This document shows, in pieces, positions 17,359-26,549 of a DNA stretch of 64,000 nucleotides (positions are counted from its first letter, which is position 1; every line of letters begins with the position of its first letter). Position numbers and translations under genes: made by a program. Source of the DNA: JAFLBI01 sp964616465. GTDB taxonomy: Bacteria > Bacteroidota > Bacteroidia > Chitinophagales > Chitinophagaceae. The stretch spans positions 1 to 64,000 of the forward strand of contig CAZTTO010000017.1 in assembly GCA_964616465.1 (NCBI GenBank), read 5' to 3'. Below the pieces are notes generated by a model that saw nothing but the letters and a program-made list of their open reading frames with translations, was not told the origin of the DNA and made no database searches.

Positions 17359-19308
17359 GTGAAAAAACAACTTCTACTTTTAGTCGCTCTCTTTAGTACA
17401 CATTTTTTATTTGCGCAGGACACGCTGGTGCAATGGAATGCTGGTGTTGAAAAACTTACAGAGAAGGGTTATTATAAAATTAGTTTTAAGGGTGAATTGG
17501 TTGATGGATGGCATGCTTACTCAAAGACCAAGGCAGAAGCATCGTTAGATGATCCTCAGTTGCAGTTTAGTTCTGAGAGTATCAGTATAAAAGATCCTTG
17601 GAAATGGATAGGTAGTTCTTCTAATTATGCTGATCCAATTTTTGGTAATATACAGGTCCCTGTGTATAAGGGTATACTAGAAGGAACTGTAAGTATTCAA
17701 ATAAGTGGAACTATTCCATCTTCCATTAAAGTTCTTTTATCTGCTTATGTTGGAAAAGGCGATGAGTTTCGTGTGGTTGAAGAGGAGTTGGTGATTGCTT
17801 TAGAAGATGGGGCTGCTACTGAAACTACAACTTTATTATTGAAAGAAGTGGATTTGGCTAATCCAATTGAACCCTGTGGTGGTGCTATTGTAGAAGCTGA
17901 TAGTTCTTTATGGAAGATATTTTTGTTGGGTTTATTGGGAGGATTAATTGCTCTGCTAACACCTTGCGTATTTCCCATGATTCCTGTAACGGTTTCTTTT
18001 TTCACGAAGCGATCCTCTAATAGAAAGCAGGCAATTAAAAATGGTGTATTATATGGCTTCTTTATTTTTCTAATTTATGTTGCTGCAAGTATTCCATTTC
18101 ATATATTAGGAAATGTACAGCCAGAAATATTTAATACCATCTCAACCAATGCTTGGTTAAATATTGCCTTCTTCCTCATCTTTTTGTTTTTTGCAGCTTC
18201 CTTTTTTGGATACTTTGAAATAACACTTCCTAGTGGTATTGCTAGCAAAGCAGATTCAAAAAGTGGTTTGGGAAGTATTGGGGGGATATTTTTCATGGCT
18301 ATTACTTTAGCAATTGTTTCTTTTTCATGCACAGGGCCAATTTTGGGTTCTTTATTGGTTGGATCATTAAGCGGAGGTGCTTGGCAATTAACAGCTGGAA
18401 TGGCGGGTTTTGGTGTTGCTTTGGCATTGCCTTTTGGTTTATTTGCGATTTTTCCTAATTGGTTGCAGTCCCTTCCTAAATCTGGGGGCTGGTTAGATAC
18501 AGTTAAGAAGACTTTGGCATTTTTGGAATTGGCATTGGCATTGAAGTTCCTATCGAATGCTGATTTGGTGATGCATTGGGGTTTATTAAAGCGTGAAGTA
18601 TTTATTGGAAGCTGGATTTTGATTGGTGCGGGGCTGACATTATACTTGTTTGGAAAAATTCAATTGCCTCACGATGTAAAAGGGGCGCCCATATCCACTG
18701 GCAGAAAAATTGCAGGTGTAATTGCTTTGGCTTTCACTATATATCTAATACCTGGAGTAACATCAAGCTCATACGCAAATTTGAAACTGTTAAGTGGTTT
18801 TCCACCTCCAATGAGTTACAGTATATATGGAAAAGATAATGTTCATAATAAAGGCGTAGAAGCCAACGTGTCGAATGACTTTGAGGCAGCATTAGCAATG
18901 GCAAAAGAATCTGGTAAACCTTTACTTATTGACTTTACAGGTTGGGCTTGCGTGAATTGTAGGAAGATGGAAGAAAATGTTTGGACCGACCCTGAAGTTT
19001 CAAAGTATATTAAAGAACAATTTATATTGGTTTCATTGTATGTAGATGATCGTGCTGTGCTTAGTGCCGATAAGCAAATCATTAACTACATAACTAAAGA
19101 TGGAAACAAGAAAGATATCTTAACGCAAGGAGACCTTTGGGCCACTTTTCAAGCAGAAAACTTTAGTCAGGTTACTCAGCCCTTGTATGTCATTTTGAAC
19201 CACGACAAAAAGCTTGTGAATCATCCGGTTGGATATACTCCTAATATTAAAGAGTATTTATCTTGGTTAACCTGTGGTAAAGAAGCGTTCTATAGGTCAA
19301 GTAAATAA
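17359..19308 (+). CDS. Thiol:disulfide interchange protein DsbD-like
   Basis: Membrane electron carrier of 649 residues that moves reducing power from cytoplasmic thioredoxin to the periplasm. It has a signal peptide (1-20), an N-terminal beta-sandwich domain (to about 175), about eight membrane helices with the Cys203 (TPCVFPMIP) and Cys324 (SFSCTGP) pair, and a C-terminal thioredoxin domain with CVNC at 531-534. Start is GTG at 17359, giving a clean signal peptide; there is no upstream ATG in frame. The N-terminal domain shows no VCxxxxC motif, unlike the small protein encoded just upstream. Converges with the sigma factor gene. Confidence 0.9.
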   Translation: MKKQLLLLVALFSTHFLFAQDTLVQWNAGVEKLTEKGYYKISFKGELVDGWHAYSKTKAEASLDDPQLQFSSESISIKDPWKWIGSSSNYADPIFGNIQVPVYKGILEGTVSIQISGTIPSSIKVLLSAYVGKGDEFRVVEEELVIALEDGAATETTTLLLKEVDLANPIEPCGGAIVEADSSLWKIFLLGLLGGLIALLTPCVFPMIPVTVSFFTKRSSNRKQAIKNGVLYGFFIFLIYVAASIPFHILGNVQPEIFNTISTNAWLNIAFFLIFLFFAASFFGYFEITLPSGIASKADSKSGLGSIGGIFFMAITLAIVSFSCTGPILGSLLVGSLSGGAWQLTAGMAGFGVALALPFGLFAIFPNWLQSLPKSGGWLDTVKKTLAFLELALALKFLSNADLVMHWGLLKREVFIGSWILIGAGLTLYLFGKIQLPHDVKGAPISTGRKIAGVIALAFTIYLIPGVTSSSYANLKLLSGFPPPMSYSIYGKDNVHNKGVEANVSNDFEAALAMAKESGKPLLIDFTGWACVNCRKMEENVWTDPEVSKYIKEQFILVSLYVDDRAVLSADKQIINYITKDGNKKDILTQGDLWATFQAENFSQVTQPLYVILNHDKKLVNHPVGYTPNIKEYLSWLTCGKEAFYRSSK

Positions 19309-19317
19309 GCGAAAAGA

Positions 19318-19899
19318 TTACAATACAATTTGCTTTTCTACCATAATCTTTCTAAGATTGATCAAGCCGTATCGCATTCTTCCTAAAGCTGTATTGATGC
19401 TACAATTAGTGATTTCCGCAATTTCCTTAAAACTTAGGTTAGCGAAATGACGAAGTACAATAATTTCTCTTTGTTCTTCGGGTAATAAATCTAACATTTT
19501 ACGAACTCTATCGTGGCTTTGGCCTTGCATAATCTTATTGTCAACGCCATCTTCCACAATATTAATAACCTCAAAAATATCTTTGCTATCCGTATTTTTT
19601 GCTGAAGGTGTTCTCTTTGATTTTCTAAAATAATCAACGCATAAATTGTGGGCTATTCGAAGTGCCCAAGGTAAAAATTTCCCTTCTTCAGTATATCGTT
19701 TGTTTTTTAGAGTATCAATGATTTTGATGAAAACATCTTGAAACAAATCTTCTCCGAGATAATTGTCTTTAACCAGGAACAGAATAGAAGAATAGATACG
19801 GTCTTTATAGCGCTCCATAAGCACTTCAAAGGCAGCATTATCCCCTTCCTGAAAGGCAAGAATCAGACTGGTATCAGTAGCCTGTTCCAATGTTTTCAT
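19318..19899 (-). CDS. RNA polymerase sigma factor, ECF subfamily
   Basis: Sigma-70 family factor of 193 residues with region 2 (about 20-95, containing LGEDLFQDVFIKI and the -10 contact helix WALRIAHNLCVDYFRKSKR) and region 4 (about 130-185, containing LPEEQREIIVLRHFANLSFKEIAEI). There is no region 1 or 3. No anti-sigma gene is adjacent, which is uncommon for this class, so regulation must come from elsewhere or from its own expression. Divergent from uvrA over a 230-base gap. Confidence 0.92.
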   Translation of the reverse strand: MKTLEQATDTSLILAFQEGDNAAFEVLMERYKDRIYSSILFLVKDNYLGEDLFQDVFIKIIDTLKNKRYTEEGKFLPWALRIAHNLCVDYFRKSKRTPSAKNTDSKDIFEVINIVEDGVDNKIMQGQSHDRVRKMLDLLPEEQREIIVLRHFANLSFKEIAEITNCSINTALGRMRYGLINLRKIMVEKQIVL

Positions 19900-20129
19900 A
19901 ATTAAGTTTTTTAAAGGTACAGCCGGTTACAAAAAGTAGGATAGTGGATAGCTATGTGCAAGTAGCTAATTATTAGCTCTTAACACATTGAATGTGAAAT
20001 TATCATTCCAATGAATAGATATTGTGTTTGTGGAAAATATATTTAAGTATGGGTGGGTTTATGCACATTTTTATTCCATTCAACAACCCTATCCGTTTCT
20101 CTTTGTTGTAATGCTTTACTTTGTATTGT

Positions 20130-22970
20130 ATGGCGACAAAAATGAAAGGAAGCAAATTGGATATTAAGCAGGAAGATGCACAGGACGTTATTTTGGTAAA
20201 GGGCGCAAGGACGCATAACCTAAAAAACATTGATGTAGCATTTCCTAGAAATAAGATGATTGTGGTGACTGGTGTATCTGGAAGTGGTAAATCGTCTCTT
20301 ACTATTGATACTTTATTTGCTGAAGGTCAACGTCGCTATGCAGAAAGCTTAAGCGCTTATGCGCGTCAGTTTATGTCGCGAATGGTTAAACCAGATGTGG
20401 ATTTTATAAAGGGTTTATGTCCTGCCATTGCTATTGAACAAAAAGTCATTACTCGTACTCCACGAAGTACAGTTGGAAGTATGACTGAGATATATGATTA
20501 CCTACGACTTCTTTATGCTAGAGCTGGTATTACTGTTTCTCCTGTAAGTGGCCGTATTGTTCAGAAGCAAGAAGTACAAGATGTAGTCCGCTATATACAG
20601 GAAGCAGAAGCAGGGACTAAAATCATGATTTTAGCTAAGTTTCAACAGCATGCTAAAAGAAGTGTTCGTGAAGAGTTGGGTATTTTGGTTCAAAAAGGGT
20701 TTAGTCGTTTATATGCTGTTCCTGGTACTATGCACCATATTGAAGAGTTGCAAGAATTAAACGATGCTGACTTAAAGAAAATATTTTCTACTGCAAATGC
20801 ACAGCAAGGCATTTTTGTTTTGGTGGACAGAGTTGTTGTAAAAGAATTTAATGAAGAAGATATACATCGGCTTTCTGATTCTGTGTCAACTGCATTATAT
20901 GAGTCTGATGGTGAAGTTTTTTTAGAATGCACCGCAAAAGGAGCTCAAGCTATTATAGTTCCATTTAGCAATCGGTTTGAGTTAGATGGTATTCGTTTTG
21001 AAGAGCCAGTGCCTAATTTGTTTTCTTTTAATAATCCATATGGGGCTTGTCCAACCTGTGAGGGCTTTGGCTTGGTACTTGGAATAGATGCCAATTTGGT
21101 CATTCCAGATACTACTAAATCTATGTATGACGGTGCAGTTGCTCCATGGAAGGGAGAAAAACTAGGATGGTGGCGGGAGCAATTTGTTCGTCATGCCGGG
21201 GCGGCTGGATTTCCAATTCATAGACCTATAGTTGATTTAATTCCAGAGCAATACCAACAAGTATGGAAGGGTGTAGGAAAGGCTTTAGGTATTGATGATT
21301 TCTTTCAAGAGGTTGAATCTAACTTGTACAAAGTGCAGTACAGGGTTTTATTGAGTAGATATAGAGGTAAAACAACTTGTCCTACTTGTAACGGACATCG
21401 TCTTCGTAAAGAAGCCTTGTATGTTAAGATTGCCGATAAAAATATTGGCGAGTTATGTAATATTCAGGTGCGCGATTTAATGAAATGGTTCAAAGAATTA
21501 CAACTTTCCGAATATCAGGTGCAAGTTTCTAAAAGAGTTTTACTAGAAATTCATCAGCGACTCCAAACACTCATTGATGTTGGATTAGGTTATTTAACAT
21601 TGAATCGTTTAGCCAATTCATTAAGTGGTGGAGAGAGTCAGCGTATTCAACTTACAAGAAGCTTGGGGTCTAATCTTACTAACTCATTATATATTTTAGA
21701 TGAACCCTCTATTGGTTTACATGCAAGAGATACAGAACGCTTGATTAGTGTATTGCACGCCTTACGTGATTTACAAAATACCGTAATAGTTGTAGAACAC
21801 GATGATATGATGATGCGAAAGGCTGATCATATTGTTGATATGGGACCTCTAGCTTCTCATTTAGGGGGAGAAGTTGTAGCGGCGGGTGATTATGATGTTA
21901 TTATTAATGATGCAAATAGTTTAACCGGACAATACCTAAGTGGTAGCAAACAAATTCAGTCACCTAAAAAGCTAAGAGCATGGAAGCACTCTATACAGGT
22001 ACTTGGTGCGCGCCAACACAATTTAAAAAACATTGACGTTACATTTCCTTTAGATTGTTTGTGCGTAATTAGTGGAGTTAGTGGAAGCGGCAAGACAACA
22101 CTGGTAAAGGGTATTATGTATCCAGTTTTGCAAAAGTTGAAAGGAGAATTTGCTGATCAAATTGGATTACATCGAGCAATTACAGGCGATGTTGATAGGA
22201 TTGATTCTATTCAACTAATTGATCAGAATCCAATAGGTAAATCATCTCGTAGTAATCCCATTACTTATATCAAAGCGTATGATAGCATTCGTGATTTGTA
22301 TGCAGACCAGCCTTTGTCGGTTATGCGTGGTTTTCAAGCAAAGCATTATTCTTTTAATGTAGATGGCGGTCGTTGCGATACTTGTAAGGGAGAGGGAGAA
22401 CAAGTGGTAGAGATGCAGTTTCTAGCAGATGTACACTTAACCTGTGAACAATGCAAGGGTAGAAGATTTAAGGAAGAGGTTTTAGAAGTTCGATACAAGG
22501 AGAAAAGCATTCACGATGTTTTAGAAATGAGTGTGGATCAAGCCTTAGAATTTTTTGCTGATGAGAAAAATATTGTCAAAGCCATACAGCCTTTACATGA
22601 TGTGGGTTTAGGCTATATTAAACTCGGTCAAAGTGCAGATACCTTATCGGGTGGAGAAGCACAGCGTGTTAAGCTTGCTTCATTTTTGGGTAAAGGAAAA
22701 GGTGCCGGAAAAATTTTATTCATCTTTGATGAACCTACAACAGGATTGCATTTTCATGACATTCAAAAATTACTTAATTCACTTCAAGCATTGATTGATC
22801 AGGGACATTCTGTTTGGGTGATTGAACACAACGTAGATGTGATTAGGTGTGCTGATTGGCTCATTGATTTGGGTCCAGAAGCCGGAGACGAAGGTGGAAC
22901 CTTGGTGTTTGCTGGTAAACCTGAAGATTGTAAGAAAGAAAAGAAGAGTTACACAGGAAAGTATCTGTAG
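20130..22970 (+). CDS. uvrA: Excinuclease ABC subunit A
   Basis: DNA-damage recognition ATPase of nucleotide excision repair, 946 residues. It has two ABC modules with Walker A GVSGSGKSSL near residue 50 and GVSGSGKTTL near 650, and signatures LSGGESQRIQL and LSGGEAQRVKLAS. The zinc-binding CPTCNGHRLR and CDTCKGEGEQ regions are present. I start at the ATG at 20130; the open frame extends three codons further to a TTG. Full length. Confidence 0.96.
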   Translation: MATKMKGSKLDIKQEDAQDVILVKGARTHNLKNIDVAFPRNKMIVVTGVSGSGKSSLTIDTLFAEGQRRYAESLSAYARQFMSRMVKPDVDFIKGLCPAIAIEQKVITRTPRSTVGSMTEIYDYLRLLYARAGITVSPVSGRIVQKQEVQDVVRYIQEAEAGTKIMILAKFQQHAKRSVREELGILVQKGFSRLYAVPGTMHHIEELQELNDADLKKIFSTANAQQGIFVLVDRVVVKEFNEEDIHRLSDSVSTALYESDGEVFLECTAKGAQAIIVPFSNRFELDGIRFEEPVPNLFSFNNPYGACPTCEGFGLVLGIDANLVIPDTTKSMYDGAVAPWKGEKLGWWREQFVRHAGAAGFPIHRPIVDLIPEQYQQVWKGVGKALGIDDFFQEVESNLYKVQYRVLLSRYRGKTTCPTCNGHRLRKEALYVKIADKNIGELCNIQVRDLMKWFKELQLSEYQVQVSKRVLLEIHQRLQTLIDVGLGYLTLNRLANSLSGGESQRIQLTRSLGSNLTNSLYILDEPSIGLHARDTERLISVLHALRDLQNTVIVVEHDDMMMRKADHIVDMGPLASHLGGEVVAAGDYDVIINDANSLTGQYLSGSKQIQSPKKLRAWKHSIQVLGARQHNLKNIDVTFPLDCLCVISGVSGSGKTTLVKGIMYPVLQKLKGEFADQIGLHRAITGDVDRIDSIQLIDQNPIGKSSRSNPITYIKAYDSIRDLYADQPLSVMRGFQAKHYSFNVDGGRCDTCKGEGEQVVEMQFLADVHLTCEQCKGRRFKEEVLEVRYKEKSIHDVLEMSVDQALEFFADEKNIVKAIQPLHDVGLGYIKLGQSADTLSGGEAQRVKLASFLGKGKGAGKILFIFDEPTTGLHFHDIQKLLNSLQALIDQGHSVWVIEHNVDVIRCADWLIDLGPEAGDEGGTLVFAGKPEDCKKEKKSYTGKYL

Positions 22971-22976
22971 CAGTTT

Positions 22977-23855
22977 TTAAGCGATTTCTTCTCCCGTTGC
23001 TGCTTCTAGTAAGCAAAACCACTCCTCATCACTTAAATGAATATCTGCTGCTTTCTGTGCTTGTTTCAATCGATGGGGTTTCACTGATCCTAAGATGGGA
23101 AGAATACCCGAGGGATGTTTGTATAGCCAGGCCATTAAAATATCATTCATACTACAAGCATACTTTGAAGCAATAGGTTCTACAGTTTTTGTAATAGCTC
23201 TAAATCTAGGATGACTATCGTCTGTTACTTTTCCTCCTCCTAAAGGGGCCCATGCCATTGGAATAATATTCAGTTCCATGCAAGTTTCAAGGATTCCGCT
23301 AAAAATTGCTTTTGGATTTAGTAAAGAAATTTCAATTTGATTAAAGGCAATAGGAATGTGTTTATGAAGCACGTGTATATGATGTGCTTCAAAATTAGAA
23401 ACACCAAAAGATTTGACTTTCCCTTCCTTTATGAGCTGATGTATTGTTTTCGCTAATTCTTCAGGAGGCATAATCGGACTAGGCCTATGTATTAAAAGCA
23501 CGTCAATATAATCGGTATGAAAGTTTCTTAAGCTTTTTTCAACAGATTGAATAATGTGTTCTGCGGAGTTATTGTAATGTTTAGTAATATATGAATTGGA
23601 AGATGCAGGCATGCATATACCTGTTTTTGTAATAATCTGAATGTTCTTTCTTAAAGCACTATTTCCTCGTAAAGCAGTTCCAAAGTCGGCCTCTGTTGTA
23701 TAATTCCCATAAATATCTGCATGGTCAAAACTAGTGATATCTTGATCAACAAGTTGGTCTATTAACCAACGATATTCAGCGGTTGAAAACTGAGCGCCCC
23801 AATTGCCCCATCGCATGCAGCCTGCAATAGGTTTAGAAAGTGAAATTTTGTTCAT
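22977..23855 (-). CDS. Aldo/keto reductase family oxidoreductase
   Basis: NADPH-dependent reductase of 292 residues with the (beta/alpha)8 AKR fold, close to the YdhF group. The tetrad is Asp44, Tyr49 (FDHADIYGNY), Lys77 (IITKTG) and His123 (LLIHRPSP). SFGVSNF and the C-terminal ILPILGSVKPHRLKQA cofactor loop are present. I chose the ATG at 23855 because the 24 upstream codons of open frame run through the terminator of the RRM gene. Substrate unknown. Confidence 0.92.
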   Translation of the reverse strand: MNKISLSKPIAGCMRWGNWGAQFSTAEYRWLIDQLVDQDITSFDHADIYGNYTTEADFGTALRGNSALRKNIQIITKTGICMPASSNSYITKHYNNSAEHIIQSVEKSLRNFHTDYIDVLLIHRPSPIMPPEELAKTIHQLIKEGKVKSFGVSNFEAHHIHVLHKHIPIAFNQIEISLLNPKAIFSGILETCMELNIIPMAWAPLGGGKVTDDSHPRFRAITKTVEPIASKYACSMNDILMAWLYKHPSGILPILGSVKPHRLKQAQKAADIHLSDEEWFCLLEAATGEEIA

Positions 23856-23910
23856 ATGGATTTTCCGAAAATAAGGAATATTCAATGAATGGGAAGTTGA
23901 GAAGTAGGCA

Positions 23911-23938
23911 TAAAAAAAGTCCCGCAATTGCGGGACTT
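23911..23938 (-). terminator. Rho-independent terminator after the RRM protein gene
   Basis: Perfect 22-base palindrome AAGTCCCGCAATTGCGGGAC at 23917-23938, followed on the minus strand by a T-run. It separates the RRM gene from the aldo/keto reductase gene. Confidence 0.85.
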
Positions 23939-23959
23939 AGATAATTGTTGTTGGAAGAA

Positions 23960-24355
23960 TTAGTAGCGATTTCCACCACCGTAACCACCACCACGGTTTC
24001 CACCGCCATAGCCGCTACCGCCGCCGTAACCACCACCACGGTTTCCACCGCCGTAGCCGCTACCGCCACTTTTTCTGAATCCACCGCCACCACTTCTTCT
24101 TTCGCCTTCTGGTTTAGGTGTAGATTCGTTTACGACAATTTTACGACCCATTACTTCTGAATCGTTCAAGCCTGCGATTGCATTACGAGCTGCATCGTCA
24201 TCGTTCATTTCAACGAATCCGAACCCCTTGCTGCGATCGTTCTTGAATTTGTCGGTTACAATTTTTGCACTGGCTACTTCGCCATACGGAGCAAATAAGT
24301 TGCTCAAGTCTTCACTGGTCATTTCCCAGTTAAGGTTTCCTACGTAAATGTTCAT
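23960..24355 (-). CDS. Glycine-rich RNA-binding protein (RRM)
   Basis: A 131-residue RNA-binding protein. The N-terminal RRM (about 1-80) has RNP2 IYVGNLNW and RNP1 KGFGFVEM. The tail from about residue 95 is made of GGG, GYGGG and NRGGG repeats. Bacterial proteins of this type are found mainly in cyanobacteria and Bacteroidota and are often cold-induced RNA chaperones. The ATG at 24355 is chosen over an upstream start because it begins directly with MNIYVGNL. A long upstream gap of 242 bases without a gene, and a strong terminator, mark it as a single-gene unit. Confidence 0.93.
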   Translation of the reverse strand: MNIYVGNLNWEMTSEDLSNLFAPYGEVASAKIVTDKFKNDRSKGFGFVEMNDDDAARNAIAGLNDSEVMGRKIVVNESTPKPEGERRSGGGGFRKSGGSGYGGGNRGGGYGGGSGYGGGNRGGGYGGGNRY

Positions 24356-24627
24356 GTTAAAAAAATTAAAAAAATAAAAACCCAAAAAACAGTGACCAAA
24401 ACCCTGAACTATTTACTTTTTAAGCCTGGGAAAAATGGAAGATCTGCCTTGGACATAACGAAAGTAGGATAAAATACTGGTTTCAAGGATTATTTTTTGG
24501 TAATCTGGCTTATAATACACTTAAATCCAGTTTGTGATGGTTTTTAAAATTGAATAGAATGGTATTGATTTGTCTGAAGCTGTTGATTATCAATGAATCT
24601 TTGAACTAAGACATAAAGGCGATTTGT

Positions 24628-24951
24628 TTAATCCACAAAGGTTTCTTTGATTATTTCTTTTACTAGATTTATTTCAAGTTCTGAGAGCCTATCCATTTTT
24701 TTTACAATTCTATTTCTGTCGATTGTTGTCATTTGATCTATAACAATCCAGCTATTAACCTCATTCCTTATTGTCATAATCCGTGTTGGATAGTTTTTTG
24801 AAATAGTATTCATTGGTGCAATGACACTGGTTTGCAAATAGAAGTTCATTTCATTAGGAGAAATAACAACACATGGTCTTGTCTTTTTCATTTCGCTGCT
24901 AACCGTTGGATCCAAATTAACTAGAACACTGTCGTACTGATTTATCTTCAT
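24628..24951 (-). CDS. MazF/PemK-type toxin, mRNA interferase
   Basis: Endoribonuclease toxin of a type II module, 107 residues. The fold signatures are QYDSVLVNLDPTVSSEMKKTRPCVVIS and VIDQMTTIDRNRI (given here in part). The Arg of KTRP and the Thr of QMTTID are the usual catalytic residues. Its start overlaps the stop of the antitoxin gene by 4 bases. Cleavage site cannot be told from sequence. Confidence 0.93.
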   Translation of the reverse strand: MKINQYDSVLVNLDPTVSSEMKKTRPCVVISPNEMNFYLQTSVIAPMNTISKNYPTRIMTIRNEVNSWIVIDQMTTIDRNRIVKKMDRLSELEINLVKEIIKETFVD

Positions 24952-25190
24952 GATTCTTCAAATCGTTCATCACTAAAAACATTATCCATCAACAACTCGT
25001 CATCGCCTTCTTCATGCATTTGGGCAAAAGCCTTTTCCCAGTTTTTTCTAGGACTAAGTTTTGGCTTTAAAATAATATATCCTTCTTCCAAAGTCATTTC
25101 TATTTTATCAAGGATATTGTATTTTTCAAGAATAGCTTTAGGGAGTCTAATCCCTTTTGAATTCCCAATTTTGATCAATGCAACTTCCAT
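24948..25190 (-). CDS. MazE-type antitoxin, AbrB-like
   Basis: Antitoxin of 80 residues. The N-terminal swapped-hairpin DNA-binding domain (IKIGNSKGIRLPKAILEKY) binds the operator. The acidic tail (EEGDDELLMDNVF) wraps the toxin. Antitoxin first and toxin second with an ATGA overlap is the standard order. The pair sits between the RRM gene and the rplI terminator, in a location that does not look like a mobile element. Confidence 0.92.
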   Translation of the reverse strand: MEVALIKIGNSKGIRLPKAILEKYNILDKIEMTLEEGYIILKPKLSPRKNWEKAFAQMHEEGDDELLMDNVFSDERFEES

Positions 25191-25222
25191 AAAAACAATT
25201 TGTAATTACAATTTGGGGAAAC

Positions 25223-25255
25223 TATAAAAAAAGCCGTTCAAAATGAACGGCTTTT
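25223..25255 (-). terminator. Rho-independent terminator after rplI
   Basis: Stem AAAAGCCGTTCA with TGAACGGCTTTT at 25229-25255 and loop AAA, with a T-run on the minus strand. It ends the ribosomal-protein operon before mazEF and can work in both directions. Confidence 0.85.
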
Positions 25256-25277
25256 AACAATTATTCTAATGGGTCTC

Positions 25278-25724
25278 TTATTCAGCTACTACTTCAAATT
25301 CAACTTCGGTTGAGTTACCGTTGCCAAAGTCAATGTTCGCTTTGTAAGAACCTAATTCTTTCACGTCGTCGGTGATTTGGATACGCTTACGGTCAATTTC
25401 ATAACCTTTTTGATCGCGAATAGCACGTGCAATTTGCAATGCAGTTACGCTACCGAAAATTTTACCGCTTGTACCAGTCTTAGCACCAATTTTAAGTGCA
25501 CCTGAAGAAAGTACAGAAATAACTTGCTTAATTTCAGCAAGCATTGCTGCTTCTTTCTTAGCCTTTACCTTTAAACGCTCTTGCAATTGCTTGAGGTTAG
25601 AAGGATTAGACTCGATAGCATACTTCTGTGGGATAAGGTAGTTACGAGCGTAACCATTTTTTACTTTGACCAATTCATTGGCCATACCCAAATTATCAAC
25701 GTCTTTGATTAAGATAACTTCCAT
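25278..25724 (-). CDS. rplI: 50S ribosomal protein L9
   Basis: Large-subunit protein of 148 residues. The N-terminal 23S rRNA-binding domain is typical (MEVILIKDVDNLGMANELV, NGYARNYLIP). A long connecting helix and a C-terminal domain follow, containing KIFGSVTALQIARAI. The ATG at 25724 is fixed by the MEVIL start. Last gene of rpsF-rpsR-rplI, with a strong terminator after it. Confidence 0.97.
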   Translation of the reverse strand: MEVILIKDVDNLGMANELVKVKNGYARNYLIPQKYAIESNPSNLKQLQERLKVKAKKEAAMLAEIKQVISVLSSGALKIGAKTGTSGKIFGSVTALQIARAIRDQKGYEIDRKRIQITDDVKELGSYKANIDFGNGNSTEVEFEVVAE

Positions 25725-25810
25725 GTTCTGTTTGTTTAGTTCCCAAGAGCCCAATTGGTTGTCCAACTGTCCTCACCACGGGTGGTTAGGGAATGGTGAC
25801 TAAAATCTGT

Positions 25811-26074
25811 TTATTTCAATAAATCTGTTACGTAAGGTAACAATGCCATTTGACGAGCACGCTTAATAGCTTCACTCATTTTACGCTGGTACTTTAAAGA
25901 GTTACCAGTTAAACGACGAGGCAACATTTTACCTTGCTCATTTACAAACTTCTTCAAAAACTCAATGTCTTTGTAGTCGATGTAACGAATGCCGTATCTC
26001 TTAAAGCGACAGAATTTCTTCTTAGGCTTTTCCGCTTTAAACGCGGTGAGGTATTTAATTTCATTCTTTGCCAT
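25811..26074 (-). CDS. rpsR: 30S ribosomal protein S18
   Basis: Small-subunit protein of 87 residues that binds S6. Family signatures are YIDYKDIEFLKKFV and the basic RRLTGNSLKYQRKMSEAIKR. I use the ATG at 26074; a GTG at 26083 would overlap the rpsF stop. Sits between rpsF and rplI. Confidence 0.97.
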   Translation of the reverse strand: MAKNEIKYLTAFKAEKPKKKFCRFKRYGIRYIDYKDIEFLKKFVNEQGKMLPRRLTGNSLKYQRKMSEAIKRARQMALLPYVTDLLK

Positions 26075-26079
26075 GATTA

Positions 26080-26430
26080 TCACTCGTTTTTAGCTGATCC
26101 TGAAAAAGCGCCACTTCTCTTCTTATGGTTATACTCAACGGCGTATTTATCGAGTTTAGTAACCATGTGACGCATAACTTGCTCGTCACGCAATAACTGG
26201 ATCTTCAATTTTTCGTTGAAGCTGCCGGCAGCAGTGTACTCAAGTACCCAGTAAATACCGGTTGTTTTTTTCTGAACAGGGTAAGCAAGAGATTTCAATC
26301 CCCATGGATTGCTGTTTACAATGCTTCCTCCGTTTTCAGTGATCAAGTCGCTGTATTTCTTCTGAACCGACTTAAATTCGTCTTCAGAAAGAACTGGCGT
26401 GAAGATCACCATCAATTCGTAATTGTTCAT
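26080..26430 (-). CDS. rpsF: 30S ribosomal protein S6
   Basis: Small-subunit protein of 116 residues, starting MNNYELMVIFTP, with the conserved LAYPVQKKTTGIYWVLEY core. It is the first gene of the operon. No ssb gene lies between rpsF and rpsR, unlike E. coli priB or Firmicute ssb arrangements. The leader upstream has two stem-loops and may hold an S6:S18 autoregulatory site. Confidence 0.97.
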   Translation of the reverse strand: MNNYELMVIFTPVLSEDEFKSVQKKYSDLITENGGSIVNSNPWGLKSLAYPVQKKTTGIYWVLEYTAAGSFNEKLKIQLLRDEQVMRHMVTKLDKYAVEYNHKKRSGAFSGSAKNE

Positions 26431-26472
26431 TACCTCTGATTTAGGTGAATAAATTGGTTTTTTCCCACTGGA

Positions 26473-26507
26473 TTCTTCTTGTGAAGAAAATCTGCCAAAA
26501 CAGATTT
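26473..26507 (-). promoter_or_regulatory. Leader stem-loops upstream of rpsF, possible S6:S18 autoregulatory leader
   Basis: On the minus strand the leader contains AAATCTG...CAGATTT (26488-26507) and then TTCTTC-ACAA-GAAGAA (26473-26488), two adjacent stem-loops between the -7 box and the rpsF ATG. S6:S18 complexes control their own mRNA through a leader structure in several phyla. I cannot confirm the conserved CCG bulge of that motif by eye, so the assignment is tentative. Confidence 0.3.
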
Positions 26508-26514
26508 GGGGCTG

Positions 26515-26522
26515 CAAAGGTA
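26515..26522 (-). promoter_or_regulatory. Bacteroidota -7 box for the rpsF operon
   Basis: Minus-strand TACCTTTG matches TAnnTTTG and lies about 85 bases before the rpsF ATG, leaving room for the structured leader. Confidence 0.4.
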
Positions 26523-26549
26523 ATGGTTTATATGGTAAGAAGTAAAGTT

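Noticed and set aside
24000..24100. Short tandem repeats that might suggest a CRISPR array
   Set aside because: These are the in-frame glycine codons of the RRM protein tail, without spacers of constant length. No CRISPR array is present anywhere in the window.
23945..24160. A Thr/Ala-rich open frame opposite the RRM gene
   Set aside because: Antisense shadow of the glycine repeats; no start context.
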